Source of the DNA: Struthidea cinerea
Taxonomy: Eukaryota; Chordata; Aves; Passeriformes; Corcoracidae
Length of the DNA stretch: 64,000 bases
Assembly: GCA_013397865.1 (NCBI GenBank)
Contig: VZTI01003379.1
Location: forward strand, 244,372-308,371
Direction of reading: 5' to 3'
Position numbers and translations under genes: made by a program. The notes beneath the pieces were generated by a model that saw only the letters and a program-made list of their open reading frames with translations, was not told the origin of the DNA and ran no database searches. Each line of letters begins with the position of its first letter. The stretch's first letter is position 1. Below are positions 33,473-45,212 of this stretch, piece by piece.

Positions 33473-35629
33473 GATTAAACAAAGATCAAAACACAGACCA
33501 GTTTAAAAGCAGGATACTCTATCCTAAATTATTAGCATGGATTAATAATCACAGTTTTCAAGCTGGAGAAATCAAATTATTCATGCCCCGTAATGGTGAT
33601 AGAAATCCTTCTCAAGTGTCGGTCATTTTAGCTGCTGTCTTCGAATTTCTGTTCTCAACAGCTGAAAACAAGAGAAAGGGGTGTTAGGAATAGCACAGGA
33701 CTGGCTTGGGTTTTCTTGTAGCAATAGGGAAAAGTTCATTTAAAGATAGAATCTGAGCGTGGCGACAGCAGCTGGCTCAACCAGACGGTGGCACTGTAAG
33801 CACTTGCTATCATAAGGGCAGTATAAATAGGGGGGGAAAAATCATAATAAAATAACTAAATAAATAATTAAAAGAAAACAAACCAGGATAACAAAGTTTC
33901 ACACCACTGCATCTTTTAATTTATGAGAGAACTTTGCATAATTGATGGCTGAATATACATGAATTGCCTGTGTTGCCCAAACCTTCAGCTGAACCGGCGG
34001 TGTCGGAATAGAAACGGAGTAGGAGTGTCCTGTGGCATCTTTTAAAAAGCTTTCAAAACAAAAGCCAAAACCTCAAATAGCGGGGAAGGATCCCAGTGGG
34101 CTGCCAGATGACCTCGCTCACCACACCAGTAACACCAGCACATGGATCTCAAAATACATCAGAATACATCAGGCGCGAGGCACTGAGCTCAGCGCCAAAC
34201 TAAAGCGCAAATGTCACAAATTCGGGAGGAAAGTCTGACTGTCCTGCTGGCAGTGGCATTTCTGCCGCTGGGTTCTGCGTGGCCGAGGTTTCCCCTCAAA
34301 GGTCACGTCAAAGTGTTCAGGGCCTGACTTTTCACAGAAGTGTGAATCCGTGTGCGGGGGCAGAATTGTTCATGGTTTACAGGGAAAATCAACCCAAAAA
34401 TGTGTCTGAAGGCACAGCGGGCGCTCTGCCTGTTGGGGGGAAAAAAGGAAGCGTGAAGTCCTCCGGACATCACCCTACCCAAATACCCTGGCTAACAACA
34501 GAGTTTCTTAACAATTTTTTCCTACTTCAATTGCATTTTCCACTTTTTCTCTACAGACTTCTTTGCCTTCCTTCCTGCAGCACTTTTTAGGGTTATTCCT
34601 TTTCAGGAACTGTTTCTCGTTTTCCCAGGTAGATCTCGGAAATGTTCTACTTTATCGTTCTTGTGGGAAGTGGAACATACCAATTGTCGTTGGCCAGCTT
34701 TCCTCCTCTTCCCTGACATCAAGAAATGACCAATTCATAAATCCTGCTTTAAATTAATTGATTTCAGAGCGTTTTCCAAATGAATCCTGCACCACTGCTG
34801 GTTTACAGATGGGACAACATGAGAGAACTCAGTAGGACAGTGATCCTCCAAACACTTGTTCATATAAATAAATTTATGAGACCATTTGATGTGGCTACTT
34901 AGAGACAAGATTAAATTGCTTGTGTGCAAAAGTGTTTGAGGACCAAGCCCTCATCCACTCACAGCAGCTGCAAGTGGCTGCTCTTCTCCTTCTTCAACAA
35001 CCTTGATAAAAATCATCATTTTCAAGCAAAACACTGTTTTTAGCAACAGCTCCTCAGAATGGGAAGGGGGAGGGAAGCAGTAAAATCCAAAGTTGCAGCA
35101 AAAAGAAACCATTCTGATTTGAAGAACAGTCCAGACTAAAAATAAATACAGATTTCCCCCCCCCCACTTTTTTTTTTTTAACCATGAAAAAAAAACATGC
35201 AGTCAAAATTTCCATGTTGAAATGTCAAAAATTGGGTTGCCAAACACAATTTGAAGTTTGGTAACAGCAACAGCCTGTTTGAGGTTACACAGGAGGTTTC
35301 AACATGTGACATTTCAGCTACTGAGATATGAGACTAACGTCAGGGCTAATGTCAATATGTAAATATATACATTTGTATATAAATATATAATTTGCCTCAA
35401 TTACGTAAAGTTACTTTTTTTTTTTCCCCATGGCAAAATCACCATTATTCACTGCTTTGAAAATAACCAAACTCCAGAAGGCCACCTTTCTTTTTTCATT
35501 TTTTTCCTGGACAAATGGACACAGGGGGAGTTGCCTTAGATTTACAAGAGCTAAAAAATTTGTAAATTGCTGTGTTTAGGTCGCTCTCTGAAATGAAAAT
35601 GCTCTGAACCAAGATGAGGGAAAAACCAC

Positions 35630-35682
<53 letters not shown>

Positions 35683-36317
35683 CTATATACTTGCACACAC
35701 ACTCTATTTATTTCTTTGTTAAATTTTCCTTCCTAGAATGCAAAGAAAGCTCAGGATATGTCTCACAGTGAATTATCAGACTGACTAAGTGCTTCCTTGA
35801 GGAAACAAAAATGAGGAAATGTAGCCATGGTTTGCTTCTTTCTTTTCTCAGAAAATAAAAAAATATAAATGTATTTTTACTTCTGGTTTCCCAGTGAAGA
35901 AAAAACATCAAACAAACAGAGACAAAAACCCCATCCTCATGGGGACATGAGCTCATTTCTGCACACTTCAACCTGTTACTCATTCCTACTTGGTTCCTCT
36001 TGTCGGATGGCTTGTCCTTGCTCAACTTATGGAAAACAAATTCGTTGAGGCATTATCAGGCTACCGGAGCAGCAGGGGAATGGGTTACACTTCCCTCTGA
36101 TATCAAACTGCTTGTTGAGGCCAGAGCACTCCACAGGGCCCGTCAGAAATCTCGCAGGAGATGCTCAATCCCCACACTGGGGCAAAGTGAGGAATTAAAG
36201 TCCTCAGAACTCGGGGACATCCTACAGCCAACCCCTGCAGAGCTCCTCGTGCAGGAATGCACCACACAAAACCCCTCTGATTTAAGATACAATTTAAGCC
36301 TTTTTTTTGTGTCAGAC
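33473..36317. other. Unique noncoding sequence with simple repeats
   Basis: Contains an AT-rich A-run patch (33830-33880), a C10-T12 homopolymer pair (35156-35179), and the (TA)n(TG)n compound microsatellite at 35632-35682. No exon, RNA gene or transposon is recognised. Confidence 0.45.
35632..35682 (+). repeat. Compound (TA)n(TG)n microsatellite
   Basis: About 14 AT units run straight into about 11 GT units, followed by CTATATAC and a short (CA)n. Alternating purine-pyrimidine DNA of this type can adopt Z-form or cruciform structures and is usually length-polymorphic. Confidence 0.97.
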
Positions 36318-36382
36318 AGGATCCCAGAATCATTTAGGTTGGAAAAGGCCTCCAAGGTTATCGAGTCCAACCTCTGACCGAT
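36318..36382 (-). mobile_element. CR1 LINE terminal fragment
   Basis: On the plus strand: GGATCCCAGAATCATTTAGG, TTGGAAAAGGCCTCCAAGG and TTATCGAGTCCAACCTCTGA. This is the reverse complement of the last 60 bp of a CR1 and lies about 110 bp left of the next CR1. Confidence 0.85.
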
Positions 36383-36533
36383 TTTCTCAGTCTCCTTCAT
36401 TTCTCTGCCACATCTTTTCTCTTTCCCAGCAGTGATCTGATGAAAATGGGAGCCCATAAGGAGGAGTCACACAGGGCTCTGGCCCATTCCATAGAATCAC
36501 AGAATTCTTGAGGTTGGGAAAGACTTTTAATAT

Positions 36534-37111
36534 TGTGGGAATCCAGAATGCAGAGAATATCTCTCTGCCTGTTTTGAAGGATTCTACCCCCCTGGACAGC
36601 ACTGTCTTTGGCCTTTGCCCATGGAGAAAGTTCCCGACCCTTTGGGAAGAATTAGAATCTACCCTGGTGTGANNNNNNNNNNNNNNNNNNNNNNNNNNNN
36701 NNNNNNNNNNNNNNNNNNNNNNNNNNNNNNNNNNNNNNNNNNNNNNNNNNNNNNNNNNNNNNNNNNNNNNNNNNNNNNNNNNNNNNNNNNNNNNNNNNNN
36801 NNNNNNNNNNNNNNNNNNNNNNNNNNNNNNNNNNNNNNNNNNNNNNNNNNNNNNNNNNNNNNNNNNNNNNNNNNNNNNNNNNNNNNNNNNNNNNNNNNNN
36901 NNNNNNNNNNNNNNNNNNNNNNNNNNNNNNNNNNNNTGCTCTGTGCTGTGTCTGGGTCACGCCAGTGACTCTATTTCTCCAATAAGACTCAATAAACAAC
37001 TCTCTGAAAGCAGAGACTGCTGAAGGTCCCGTTCGTCTCTTGGATTCCTGGCAAAGACGCTAAAACTCTCCCCCATCCGGGGAGGCATTAATTAAGGCAT
37101 GGAAAGTGTCA
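36534..37111 (+). mobile_element. ERV long terminal repeat, copy 1, nested in a CR1 and gap-broken
   Basis: Begins TGTGGGAATCC and ends AAAGTGTCA, the usual TG...CA ends of a retroviral LTR. It is flanked by AATAT on both sides (36529-36533 and 37112-37116). The poly(A) signal AATAAA is at 36991-36996, followed by a U5-like region (GGTCCCGTTCGTCTC). The middle (36673-36936) is a 264-base gap that hides most of U3, including any TATA box. The first 139 bases match copy 2 with 5 differences by my count. No gag, pol or env sequence is present, so this is probably a solo LTR. The family could not be named. Confidence 0.9.
36673..36936. other. Assembly gap (264 N) inside LTR copy 1
   Basis: The gap starts right after GGTGTGA and ends before TGCTCTGTGC. 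In copy 2 the same landmarks are about 340 bp apart, so the gap either understates the missing length or copy 1 has a deletion. Open frames across it are artefacts. Confidence 0.97.
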
Positions 37112-37261
37112 AATATCATCAAGTCCAGCCCTCAACCCATCACCACCACCACATTCACCATGAAACCACGTCCTCAAGCGCCACATCCACACATTTTTTG
37201 AACGCTTCCAGGGATGGTGACTTCCATTTGCTGGGACTGCAATGAGAATATTTAGGAATAT

Positions 37262-37300
37262 GTGGCCCCTTCCAACCTGTGGTTCCGTGGTCACAGAATT
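37262..37300 (+). mobile_element. Possible CR1 terminal remnant
   Basis: GGCCCCTTCCAACCTGTGGTTCCGTGG resembles the last part of a CR1 (CCTTCCAACCY...ATTCTGTGG). Only about 40 bp are alignable, on the opposite strand from the CR1 just to the left. Confidence 0.5.
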
Positions 37301-39763
37301 AAACTAAGGTTTGCTCTGTCAGCCAAGCCTGCTCACCTGTTTGATCTTCCCTGAAGGATTCCCCATGTTCTCACTGCTGGCAGGAGCAGGATCTGCGCCC
37401 AGGTGAGATCACTGGCTTCACCCTGCCAGGCTGTTTTGTAAGTGCTGACAAGAGGAGCCCCAGATCTCTCTTTTTCAGACCCACTATCACTTGCTAATTT
37501 TGGCTTATCAGCAATACAAAAAAGTAATTTCTTTTCCTGGATTTGGTCATTGCCTTCCTCCTCTTACCACAACTTGTAGCTCAGGATAATCTACGTGCTG
37601 TGATATAAAATGGAATAACAGCCTCAACAGTTTCCCTCTTAAAATGCTTCAGTGCTGTTTCCTCTGACTGAAGTTTTCCCCTCTGCTCAGGCCAAGCTCC
37701 GTCCCCGTGCAGAGCTCAGATCAGAGTCAAGGAAGCAAACTCCGGTTCTCTGCTCAGTAAATGATCCTGACAAGCACCAAGCTTGTCAAAGAGCCCTTCT
37801 CCCTGTGCCAGGCAGGGAGCAGCATTCTTTCTGCAGGGAGCGCTGGGAAGATGCTGGGAGAGCCCAGGGACAGCGGGGTCACCCTGCCTGGAGCCAAAGC
37901 GAGTTTTTTTGGTGATGTTCGACCATCACAAAAAAAACTGTTGCAATGGACTCACTCCACAGGCCCACTTGTGAAACGGAGTCTGTAAAGCCTCAGAAGA
38001 TGCCCCCAGCCAGCCCCCAAATCCCTGGTGCTTCATTCCAGCGCAGGGCAGAACACGCCCAGCACTGAACTGCCTCAAAATCAGGTAGCCTGGGGGTTTC
38101 AGGAGCTCACGACGTGACAAGCTTCAAGACATAAATTTCTTCAGGCTTTATTTCACCACATCTGTCTGGAGTGCCATCTTAGGACAGAATTGCATCCCCA
38201 AGCAGGGCTCAATTCACCCTTAGGGCTCCAGGGAGGTGCCACAATGCACAGAGACCCTCAGGAAAACTGAAACGCCCCCGTGTTCACTCAGCCTCTGGTT
38301 CAAAGGGTTTTCATCAGCATCACAATTCCTGGCCTGTCCTCCTCGGAGTCGGGGTTCTCTAAAATTACAGAGCTCCGTGGCCACGGGGAACAAGGATTCT
38401 TTGATGGTTGATGACTCCCTGAAGTCCTGGCAATGCTGAGCAGCTTTGCCGAAGTGCCATCCTTGCACTGCAGCTGCACATGGCACCTTTTTCACTGATT
38501 TATCAGAGATTTCAGAGAGGGAGAAGGATCAATTCTGCCCACTCTAGATGCAAATCCAACTTTGGAACGACTTTTTTGTGGATTAGGGAAGAAGACTGGT
38601 TTTTGGCTAGCTTTGTACATAAATACTAAAATACTAAAACTCCCTAAGCAACAGCTCTAAAACAGAGCCGGGATAATTCACTGAAGTCATCAACACGCAG
38701 GAAATCGTACACATCTTTTAGTGGCACCTCAGACACAAAACCAAACTCTCCCTGGTGCTGTAAAACATAGAAACCAAATCTAGATTAAAAAATACATGCT
38801 GCTATTATGTACCATCATTGCCAGGCTTCAGCAGAACTAAATCATCTTCCAGCTAACAGAGAAAGCAGCCTCAGCTAAAAGCAGCGAGAATAACTACAGC
38901 AGAAATCAGAAGTGGTGCTACAGCAGTGACTGCAGAGGGAAGATAAAAGCCGCTGACAAGAACAAGCCAGGTTGTGACACAGCTTTTCGTGAGCTGCCTC
39001 ATTACAGGAAAGGCTGCCAAAGCCAGGCAGGCTCTCAGTGTCGATAAATTAGAAGCAAAAATGGAAAGATAAAGCTCGCCGAGAAACCAAAAGGGAACAA
39101 GTAGGTGGCTGTGGTGAGGGAGCAGAGACTGCTCCCAGGAGCTGCTTTCTGGCTGAGCACTGACAGTGTGAAGGAGGCCAAGACAAAGTCATTCAAGTCA
39201 TTCAAGATGACTGGCACGAAAAAAATGACGGACCTCTAATTAAAAAGTTTGTGCGTGGGAAAGCTGTATGCGGTCCTGGACAGCGGGGAAGACAGCAAAC
39301 TTCTTGCTGGATCAGCAGCCTGGTGCCAAATGAAGACTCAAGGAATGACAGAGGATGCAATCCCAGTGTGAATGGATGAGCTTGGTGCTCTGGTAAATAA
39401 ATCTGGCAGCTCTTTGAGGGTCTTTGCCTTTCACACTTTGGCAACACAAATAGAACCGAACCCAGCTGAGCCCCTCACACACAGCGTGGGTCAGCACAGG
39501 CTGGGGCACAGCCCTGCCTCCCCTGGCACACCAGCTCAGCTCTCCTGGCCCAAAGGCTCTTTAATCATGTGATTAGGATCCCTTCTCATTCCAGATAGAG
39601 GTCACTAATCCCAAAGGAGGGCTCTGAGCAAGCCTAGATTTGGCAGTCTTGTTCCCGCTTCAGTCTTCACTCTGATGCTCCTGCTGGCAGCAGGGACAGA
39701 GGTGAGACATTTCCAAAGTGCCCTCACGGCCATGGTGTCTCTGGGAGAGACAAACCTGCAAAC
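37301..39763. other. Unique noncoding sequence
   Basis: No repeat or exon recognised. It includes a small inverted repeat at about 37770-37790 (GACAAGC...GCTTGTC). Confidence 0.45.
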
Positions 39764-39948
39764 ACTGGCACAGGGTGCCCAGAGCAGCTGTGGCTGCCCC
39801 TGGATCCCTGGCAGTGCCCAAGGCCAGGTTGGACACTGGGGCTTGGAGCAGCCTGGGATAGTGGGAGGTGTCCCTGCCTGTGGTAGGGGTGGGATGAGAT
39901 GATCTTTAACGTCCCTTCCAACCCAAACCATTCCATGAATCCATGAAA
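39764..39948 (+). mobile_element. CR1 LINE 3' end
   Basis: Runs from CTGGCACAGGGTGCCCAGAG through CTTGGAGCAGCCTGGGATAG and CCCTTCCAACCCAAACC to CCATGAATCCATGAAACC. It is the dominant CR1 type, 5'-truncated to about 185 bp. Confidence 0.95.
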
Positions 39949-41391
39949 CCCCTCCCACCACGGGAGAGGGCACTAAGACCTCACACTGCTCTCCCCCCAG
40001 TCTTGGAGTTGTCAGGAAGGGTTCCCATGTCAGGTTGACCACTGAGGACATTCCAGGAAAGCCAGGGGAAAAAAAAATTACTGGAGGCAATCTAGATAGA
40101 AGGAGGCAGAGGAAAATTCAAAGGTGTTTCCTTTTGAAAAGGGTGAATAGAATGATGATAATTCTTACTGTCCTTCAAAGGACCCTCCCTCCAGAGATAG
40201 AAACCTGAAAGATTAAGAAAGAATGAGACTCAGCCAGGCAGAGTCAGAAGTGGAATGAGAGGTGATCATTTTATTCTGTACCTTTTTGTCTGACTTTTGA
40301 ACAGGTATGAAAAAAGTTCTTCATTTCGAAACTGGCAGGAGCCACACCCTCCATCGCAGATAAACTCTTCCAGGTAATCCCATCAAAGCCAAATACTGCT
40401 TAGCTGGTTTGCCATAAAGAGACCTGCCGATTCCAAACCACCATTTCCCTCTTCCATTCATCACCTTCAGGAAGGAAACACTCTTCTGGAATGCACATGT
40501 ATTATTATCCCCACACAAATTCATTTAGAAGGCATAAAAGTGCCCCCAGCCTTGCCCTCGAGTCACATATGGCAGTGACTAAAACCTCTTTTAATGCAAT
40601 AGCAACATTAAATATTTGCAATAAGAGTCTGACAGTAAGCAGCAGAAGCTCCAATCAAGATAAGAGGCTGTGGTGTGATTTATTGACTGTCAGAAAGCTC
40701 TTGGTAGCTGGACTGAGCTGGAAAACCTCTCTGCACCATGTGGAGGAGGCACAAGTTAACAGGCAAAGGTCAGAGGAGCTGGAGCTTTCCTGCCTCCCCC
40801 CACAGACCCGTAACTGCTCATATAAGGAGGGAGGGAGACAATCAAATGGAGCTGCTGGGAACAGCTCAGAGCTATTCCAAAAGCATTATCCTGCCTAGGT
40901 CCTTCCTAAAAGCCAGGAGGCAGAGGAGACAACATTAACAATTTAGGGTTATACATTAAAGGAAAATGTATTAAGGCATATGAGGTCTAAAATATTATGG
41001 GAATGGGACCATGTAACCCCCTATTAGGGGACCTGTACCAAAAAAAGAAGTGGGCATCATGTCTAGTGGCTTGTCACTGTCACTGTCACACACACTGTAC
41101 AGCAAAGTCAGATTGGATGGGAGAGAATGATTAGGAGCTGTGATAGTTATGGTTAGAAAATCACACCGTAAGACCTGAGGAGATCAAAGAACTTGGAAAA
41201 TGCCCCATCAGAGCTTTGTTTATTTGGCCCTACAAGTGTGCTGCACATTTCCTAGGTGACTGGGAAGCCAAAACAAAGGCAGGGATTTCCTGTGGCCTAC
41301 CTGTGCGTGCCAGCAGGTGAGGTACCTGCACAGAGAGCATCAACCAGGCCCCACTCACTGCCAGGGGACAGCAGGGAGCGGGAGGTGCTTC
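39949..41391. other. Unique noncoding sequence
   Basis: No repeat recognised apart from a short GTCACT triplet repeat at about 41072-41091. No exon is supported. Confidence 0.45.
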
Positions 41392-41397
41392 ATCTGC
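41392..41397. repeat. Target-site duplication, left copy (ATCTGC)
   Basis: Exact hexamer match to 42040-42045 on the other side of the LTR. Confidence 0.9.
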
Positions 41398-42039
41398 TGA
41401 CACATTCTGTGCCTTAATTAATGTCTCCCCAGATGGGGGAGAGTTTTAGTGTCTTTGCCAGGAATTCAGGAGACGAACGGGACCTTCAGCAGTCTCTGCT
41501 TTAAGACAGTTGTTTATTGAGTCTTATCAGAGAAACAGAGTCCCTTAGTGTGGCTCAGAGCAGAGAATGCAGGAGAAGCCCCGCATTATCAAGATTGGAC
41601 AGTCTTTTTAAAGGTAAATTATCCAATGAAAACGTAAAACAAAAGATATTTTCACTTTTCCACCAATGTTCCATAACTCACTTTGTCATGTCCACAGGAA
41701 CTGTGGAATTCTTTATCCAATCACCTTAAAACTACTTCTACTGCAGAATATGGAGTAACAGAAGAAACAAGAGGTCTGGAGAACAACAACAACCCTCCAT
41801 TTTGAAGTTTTTTACCTTTTATCTATTTACTATATTAACAAACCCAAAGACCCTGAATTTTCACCTTGTGACAATCTCACATAACATTCTATCACCTCGC
41901 TCACACCAGTGCAGATTCCAACTCTTCCCAAAGGGTCGGGAACTTTCTCCATGGGCGAAGGCCAAAGACAGTGCTGTCCAGGGGGGTAGAATCCTTCAAA
42001 ACAGGCAGAGAGATATTCTCTGCATTCTGGATTCCCACA
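41398..42039 (-). mobile_element. ERV solo LTR, copy 2, intact with a 6-bp target duplication
   Basis: On the minus strand it starts TGTGGGAATCC at 42039 and ends GAATGTGTCA at 41398, 642 bp in all. The hexamer ATCTGC lies immediately outside each end (41392-41397 and 42040-42045), a clean target-site duplication. Inside are a TATA-like TTTAAAAAG (minus strand, about 41604-41612), inverted CCAAT words upstream of it, and a poly(A) signal AATAAA (minus strand, 41513-41518). The TATA-like motif lies about 90 bp upstream of the signal, a normal R-region spacing. There is no internal viral sequence, so it is a solo LTR left by LTR-LTR recombination. A 6-bp duplication fits alpha- or betaretrovirus-like (ERVK-type) integrases. 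Confidence 0.95.
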
Positions 42040-42045
42040 ATCTGC
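42040..42045. repeat. Target-site duplication, right copy (ATCTGC)
   Basis: Exact hexamer match to 41392-41397. It abuts the TGTGGG end of the LTR. Confidence 0.9.
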
Positions 42046-42352
42046 CCCGGTCCATACCTGCAGTAGAAGGAGGTGAATCATGTCCTGCAGGTGTCCGAAC
42101 CTCCCCACTGAGTGCAGGTGGAGCCTGGGTGACTAACTGTGACACAGATATCAAGGACACTGCTTCTGGTGACAGTAATCCCTTCCTACTCCTGTCCATC
42201 CCATCTGTGTGTGTGTCCAAGCACCCGTGTGCCTCAGTACGGAAGGCGTGGTGGGTGCTTTAACTCCTTTTGAGAGTACAAATCACACTTGCTGGTTCTG
42301 GCCCCGGAGTCCAACCCACAGACCCACCTGGAAGGACTTTTGGGGCTCTAAG

Positions 42353-42648
42353 TCATAGAAGTATAGAAGCACAGAATGGTTTGGGTTGGAAGGGACCTTA
42401 AAAATCATCCAGTGCCACCCCCGCCATGGGCAGGGACACCTTCCACTGTCCCAGGCTGCTCAGAGCTGCATCCAACCTGGCCTTGGACACTTCCAGGGAT
42501 CCAGGGGCAGCCACAGCTTCTCTGGGCAATCTGGGCCAGGGCCTCTCCACCCTCAGGTGGGGAGGAATTTCTTCCTAATATCCAATCTAATCCTGCTGTC
42601 TGTCAGTTTGAACCCACTGCCCTCTTGTCCTGTCACTAGAGGCTCTTG
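42353..42648 (-). mobile_element. CR1 LINE 3' end
   Basis: On the plus strand it opens with the octamer-derived tail TCATAGAAGTATAGAAGCAC, then AGAATGGTTTGGGTTGGAAG, CATGGGCAGGGACACCTTCC and GAATTTCTTCCTAATATCCA, reaching CCCTCTTGTCCTGTCACTAG. It is the dominant CR1 type with a preserved tail. Confidence 0.95.
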
Positions 42649-44862
42649 TTAATCAAGGCTTTCATTTGCCTTCACCTCCCAGAAATTAGTGCTGTCTGGC
42701 CATGCCATGTGACAAAGGACATGACCCTGGCATGTAGGACATGTCACCCTCCCTGCTCCCAGCCCCAGCCACGCTCTCTCCTGTGAAGCTCAGCAAAGCA
42801 AAGGAGGCCCAGCAGAAACCTGCTCCTGCTAGGTGAGGAAATACACGTCAGAAGAGGCAAGTTCAGTTAGTTTTGTTCTTTTTTTAAAAAAGCCTTGTTG
42901 TGCCTTAGAAATTCAAACTTTTCTAAAGTGTCAGGCTAATCATCAGCCTCAGGTTCAGTGGAGCAGAGAAGTGCAGGCTTAGTTTCAGGTAGACATTGGC
43001 CAAGGAGGGACTTAAAGAAGCAATTTTGCTCACAGGAGACCTGCACAGAGCATCAGAGGCGCTGCACGGCCCTCCAGCTACAAACACCTGCCCCTCCTCC
43101 CGTCGGCAGCAGAGCTGCCACTTCTTCCACTGCCACCAGAACTTCACCCTGGTCATCATCTCTTTGTTTGTGTACGGGCAAATATTACAGCTTGAAGGCA
43201 GAAACTTTATTATCCTGTAAACAACTTTTTGATAAGCCATCCCCTTGCCCTTCCCTGTTCTGAGTTGAAAGACTAACTTTCTTTTACTGCCCAAACAACC
43301 CTCCCATATCAGGTTCAGTTTCTTTCCTACCACTTCTTCAGAATGTTTGTTCTGCTTTATCACCCAGATCAATATTTATCCTTGTGGGTGGAAACTGCTC
43401 TCCCTGCTCACCACGCTCTTATCACGTTAAACTTTAACATCACTGAAGAGGTAGTAAATGACAACTAAGCCTGCATAACCAGAAAGGCTTTATTTATTTA
43501 ATTAAAGAATGCATTTTACTGAGGAAAGCCGACTGTATCATTCCCAGACAGGATCCTAAACACATTTTTCACAGTAATGAGCCTCCACTGACTGCCCGTG
43601 TTTTGATAATGTAACTCCACCTTAAGAAGTGTCCGGCACGCTCTGATCCCATTCTGGCTTCACATCACCCCGACAGGTAACTCCACAGTTATGCTGGTGA
43701 CTTACAAAGGACTGGAATCAGATCTGTCACCTCTGTGTTTATCAAATTCTCGCTTTTGTTTTTTTTAGCTGCAGTTTCCCAACAGTTTTTAAAGCAGAGG
43801 AGAATTTGTAATACTTTGGTTTTTTTCAAAGGTTTTTCTTGACTGTCTGCTGAGAGAAATGTCTGGTCCAAACTGCCGTGCCAGCACAGTTTAAATGAGG
43901 GGGTTTGCTTATGTCCTTCTGTGGATTAAATCATTATTGAGATTACTTTCCAATTTTAACAAGCTTTCTAGTAATTATTAGCCACTGCTAGGCAAACCCT
44001 GAAGTGGCTGGGAGTTCGAGTTCAGATAAACACACAAAAGTTCAGATGCTTATCCAGCTGCTTGCACTTCTTCAGCCTGCAGAGCACGTCTGGAAGCCTA
44101 TCGAGCTCCCCATCGCCCTGCTCCCACATGCCAAGTCATGCCAAGAATGCTCCAGTTGCATTTTTTCCGTGGTGCTTTTGCGTGTCTGGTTTTGGTGCTG
44201 TGCAGAACCAAGAGGGGCCGATGTTGGTGAAAGGGGAGAGGATGGGTGAGGCCTTGAAGGGAGTTCCCTCCCTCGGAGCACAGGCTGCTTTCAGGAACCT
44301 GCCAAAGGCTGTGGAGTCACCCAAACCTTGACAAAGGGCGGGCATCACAAAGAATTGAAGCCCACCTAAGCCTCATGGGCAAGAATAACCTCCCTCCACA
44401 CCTCTACACCATCCCTCCCTCAGATAGGATCTGGTCCCTCAAATTGATTTAAAGTTTCTCAGTGCCCCCTGCACCAAGCACTGCCCCACTCTTTGCCTTT
44501 AACTCCCTCTTAGAATCCAGTGGTGTCCAGACACTGAGCTGAAATCCCCTGCGTTCAGGAGCTTCCCTGGATTCAGGAGCTCCTGACAAGGATGCTTGCA
44601 GCACACCTCAAGCAGGCCTGGGTTCCTCACCAAAGGCACTCAGAAGGATTTAATTTTAAATAATGCCACAGCACATCCACACCTGCTAAGGGAATGAAAG
44701 GGCTGGAAACAGCACCCTACAGCCTGTGGAGAGTCCAAAAAAGCACTGATATCCAGCAATGAATAAGAAAAAAATATTCAACCTGCAGTGGTACTGGAGC
44801 ATTTTCCAAAAATGCTCTAATTTAGGCTTTCTTTACTCTTTTTTTGGTTTTTTTTCCATATA
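42649..44862. other. Unique noncoding sequence
   Basis: Nothing recognised. T-rich runs lie at 42883-42890 and 43755-43768, and a T-rich tract at 44835-44856 adjoins the next CR1. Confidence 0.45.
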
Positions 44863-45212
44863 AGAATCACAGAATGGTTTGGGTTGGAAGGGACCTTAAA
44901 GCCCATCCCATTCCCCCCCTGCCATGGGCAGGGACACCTTCCACTGTCCCAGGCTGCTCCAAGCCCCAATGTCCAACCTGGCCTTGGACACTGCCAGGGA
45001 TCCAGGGGCAGCCACAGCTGCTCTGGGCACCCTGTGCCAGGGCCTCCCCATTCCTCATAGAATTTCTTCCTAATATCTGATCTAAACCTTCTCTATTTCA
45101 GCTGAAATACATTCCCCCTTGTCCTGCCACTCCGGCCCTCATAAATATCCCCTCTCCAGCTTCTTGTAGGCTCCCTTCAGGTCCTGGAAGGCCGCAATTA
45201 GAGCTCTCCTGG
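44863..45212 (-). mobile_element. CR1 LINE, 3' 350 bp
   Basis: On the plus strand: AGAATCACAGAATGGTTTGG, GTTGGAAGGGACCTTAAAGC, GGATCCAGGGGCAGCCACAG, TTTCTTCCTAATATCTGATC and CCTTGTCCTGCCACTCC, then TTCAGGTCCTGGAAGGC. It is the dominant type with a small deletion near 45050. Confidence 0.95.

Larger units (their letters stand above)
36490..37205 (-). mobile_element. CR1 LINE 3' end, split by an LTR insertion
   Basis: The 3' terminal part is at 36490-36533 (ATAGAATCACAGAATTCTTG, AGGTTGGGAAAGACTTTTAA). It resumes at 37112 with AATATCATCAAGTCCAGCCC, CATGAAACCACGTCCTCAAG and ACATTTTTTGAACGCTTCCA. Joined across the LTR they are collinear with one CR1 3' end. The AATAT at the junction occurs on both sides, as expected for a target-site duplication. 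Confidence 0.9.

Noticed and set aside
36615..36999. Open frames across the second gap
   Set aside because: They consist mainly of N and LTR sequence.
37765..37790. Inverted repeat GACAAGC...GCTTGTC
   Set aside because: A 7-bp stem is expected many times by chance in 64 kb.
44005..44030. GGAGTTCGAGTTC resembling a tRNA T-arm
   Set aside because: No matching acceptor, D or anticodon arms could be folded around it.
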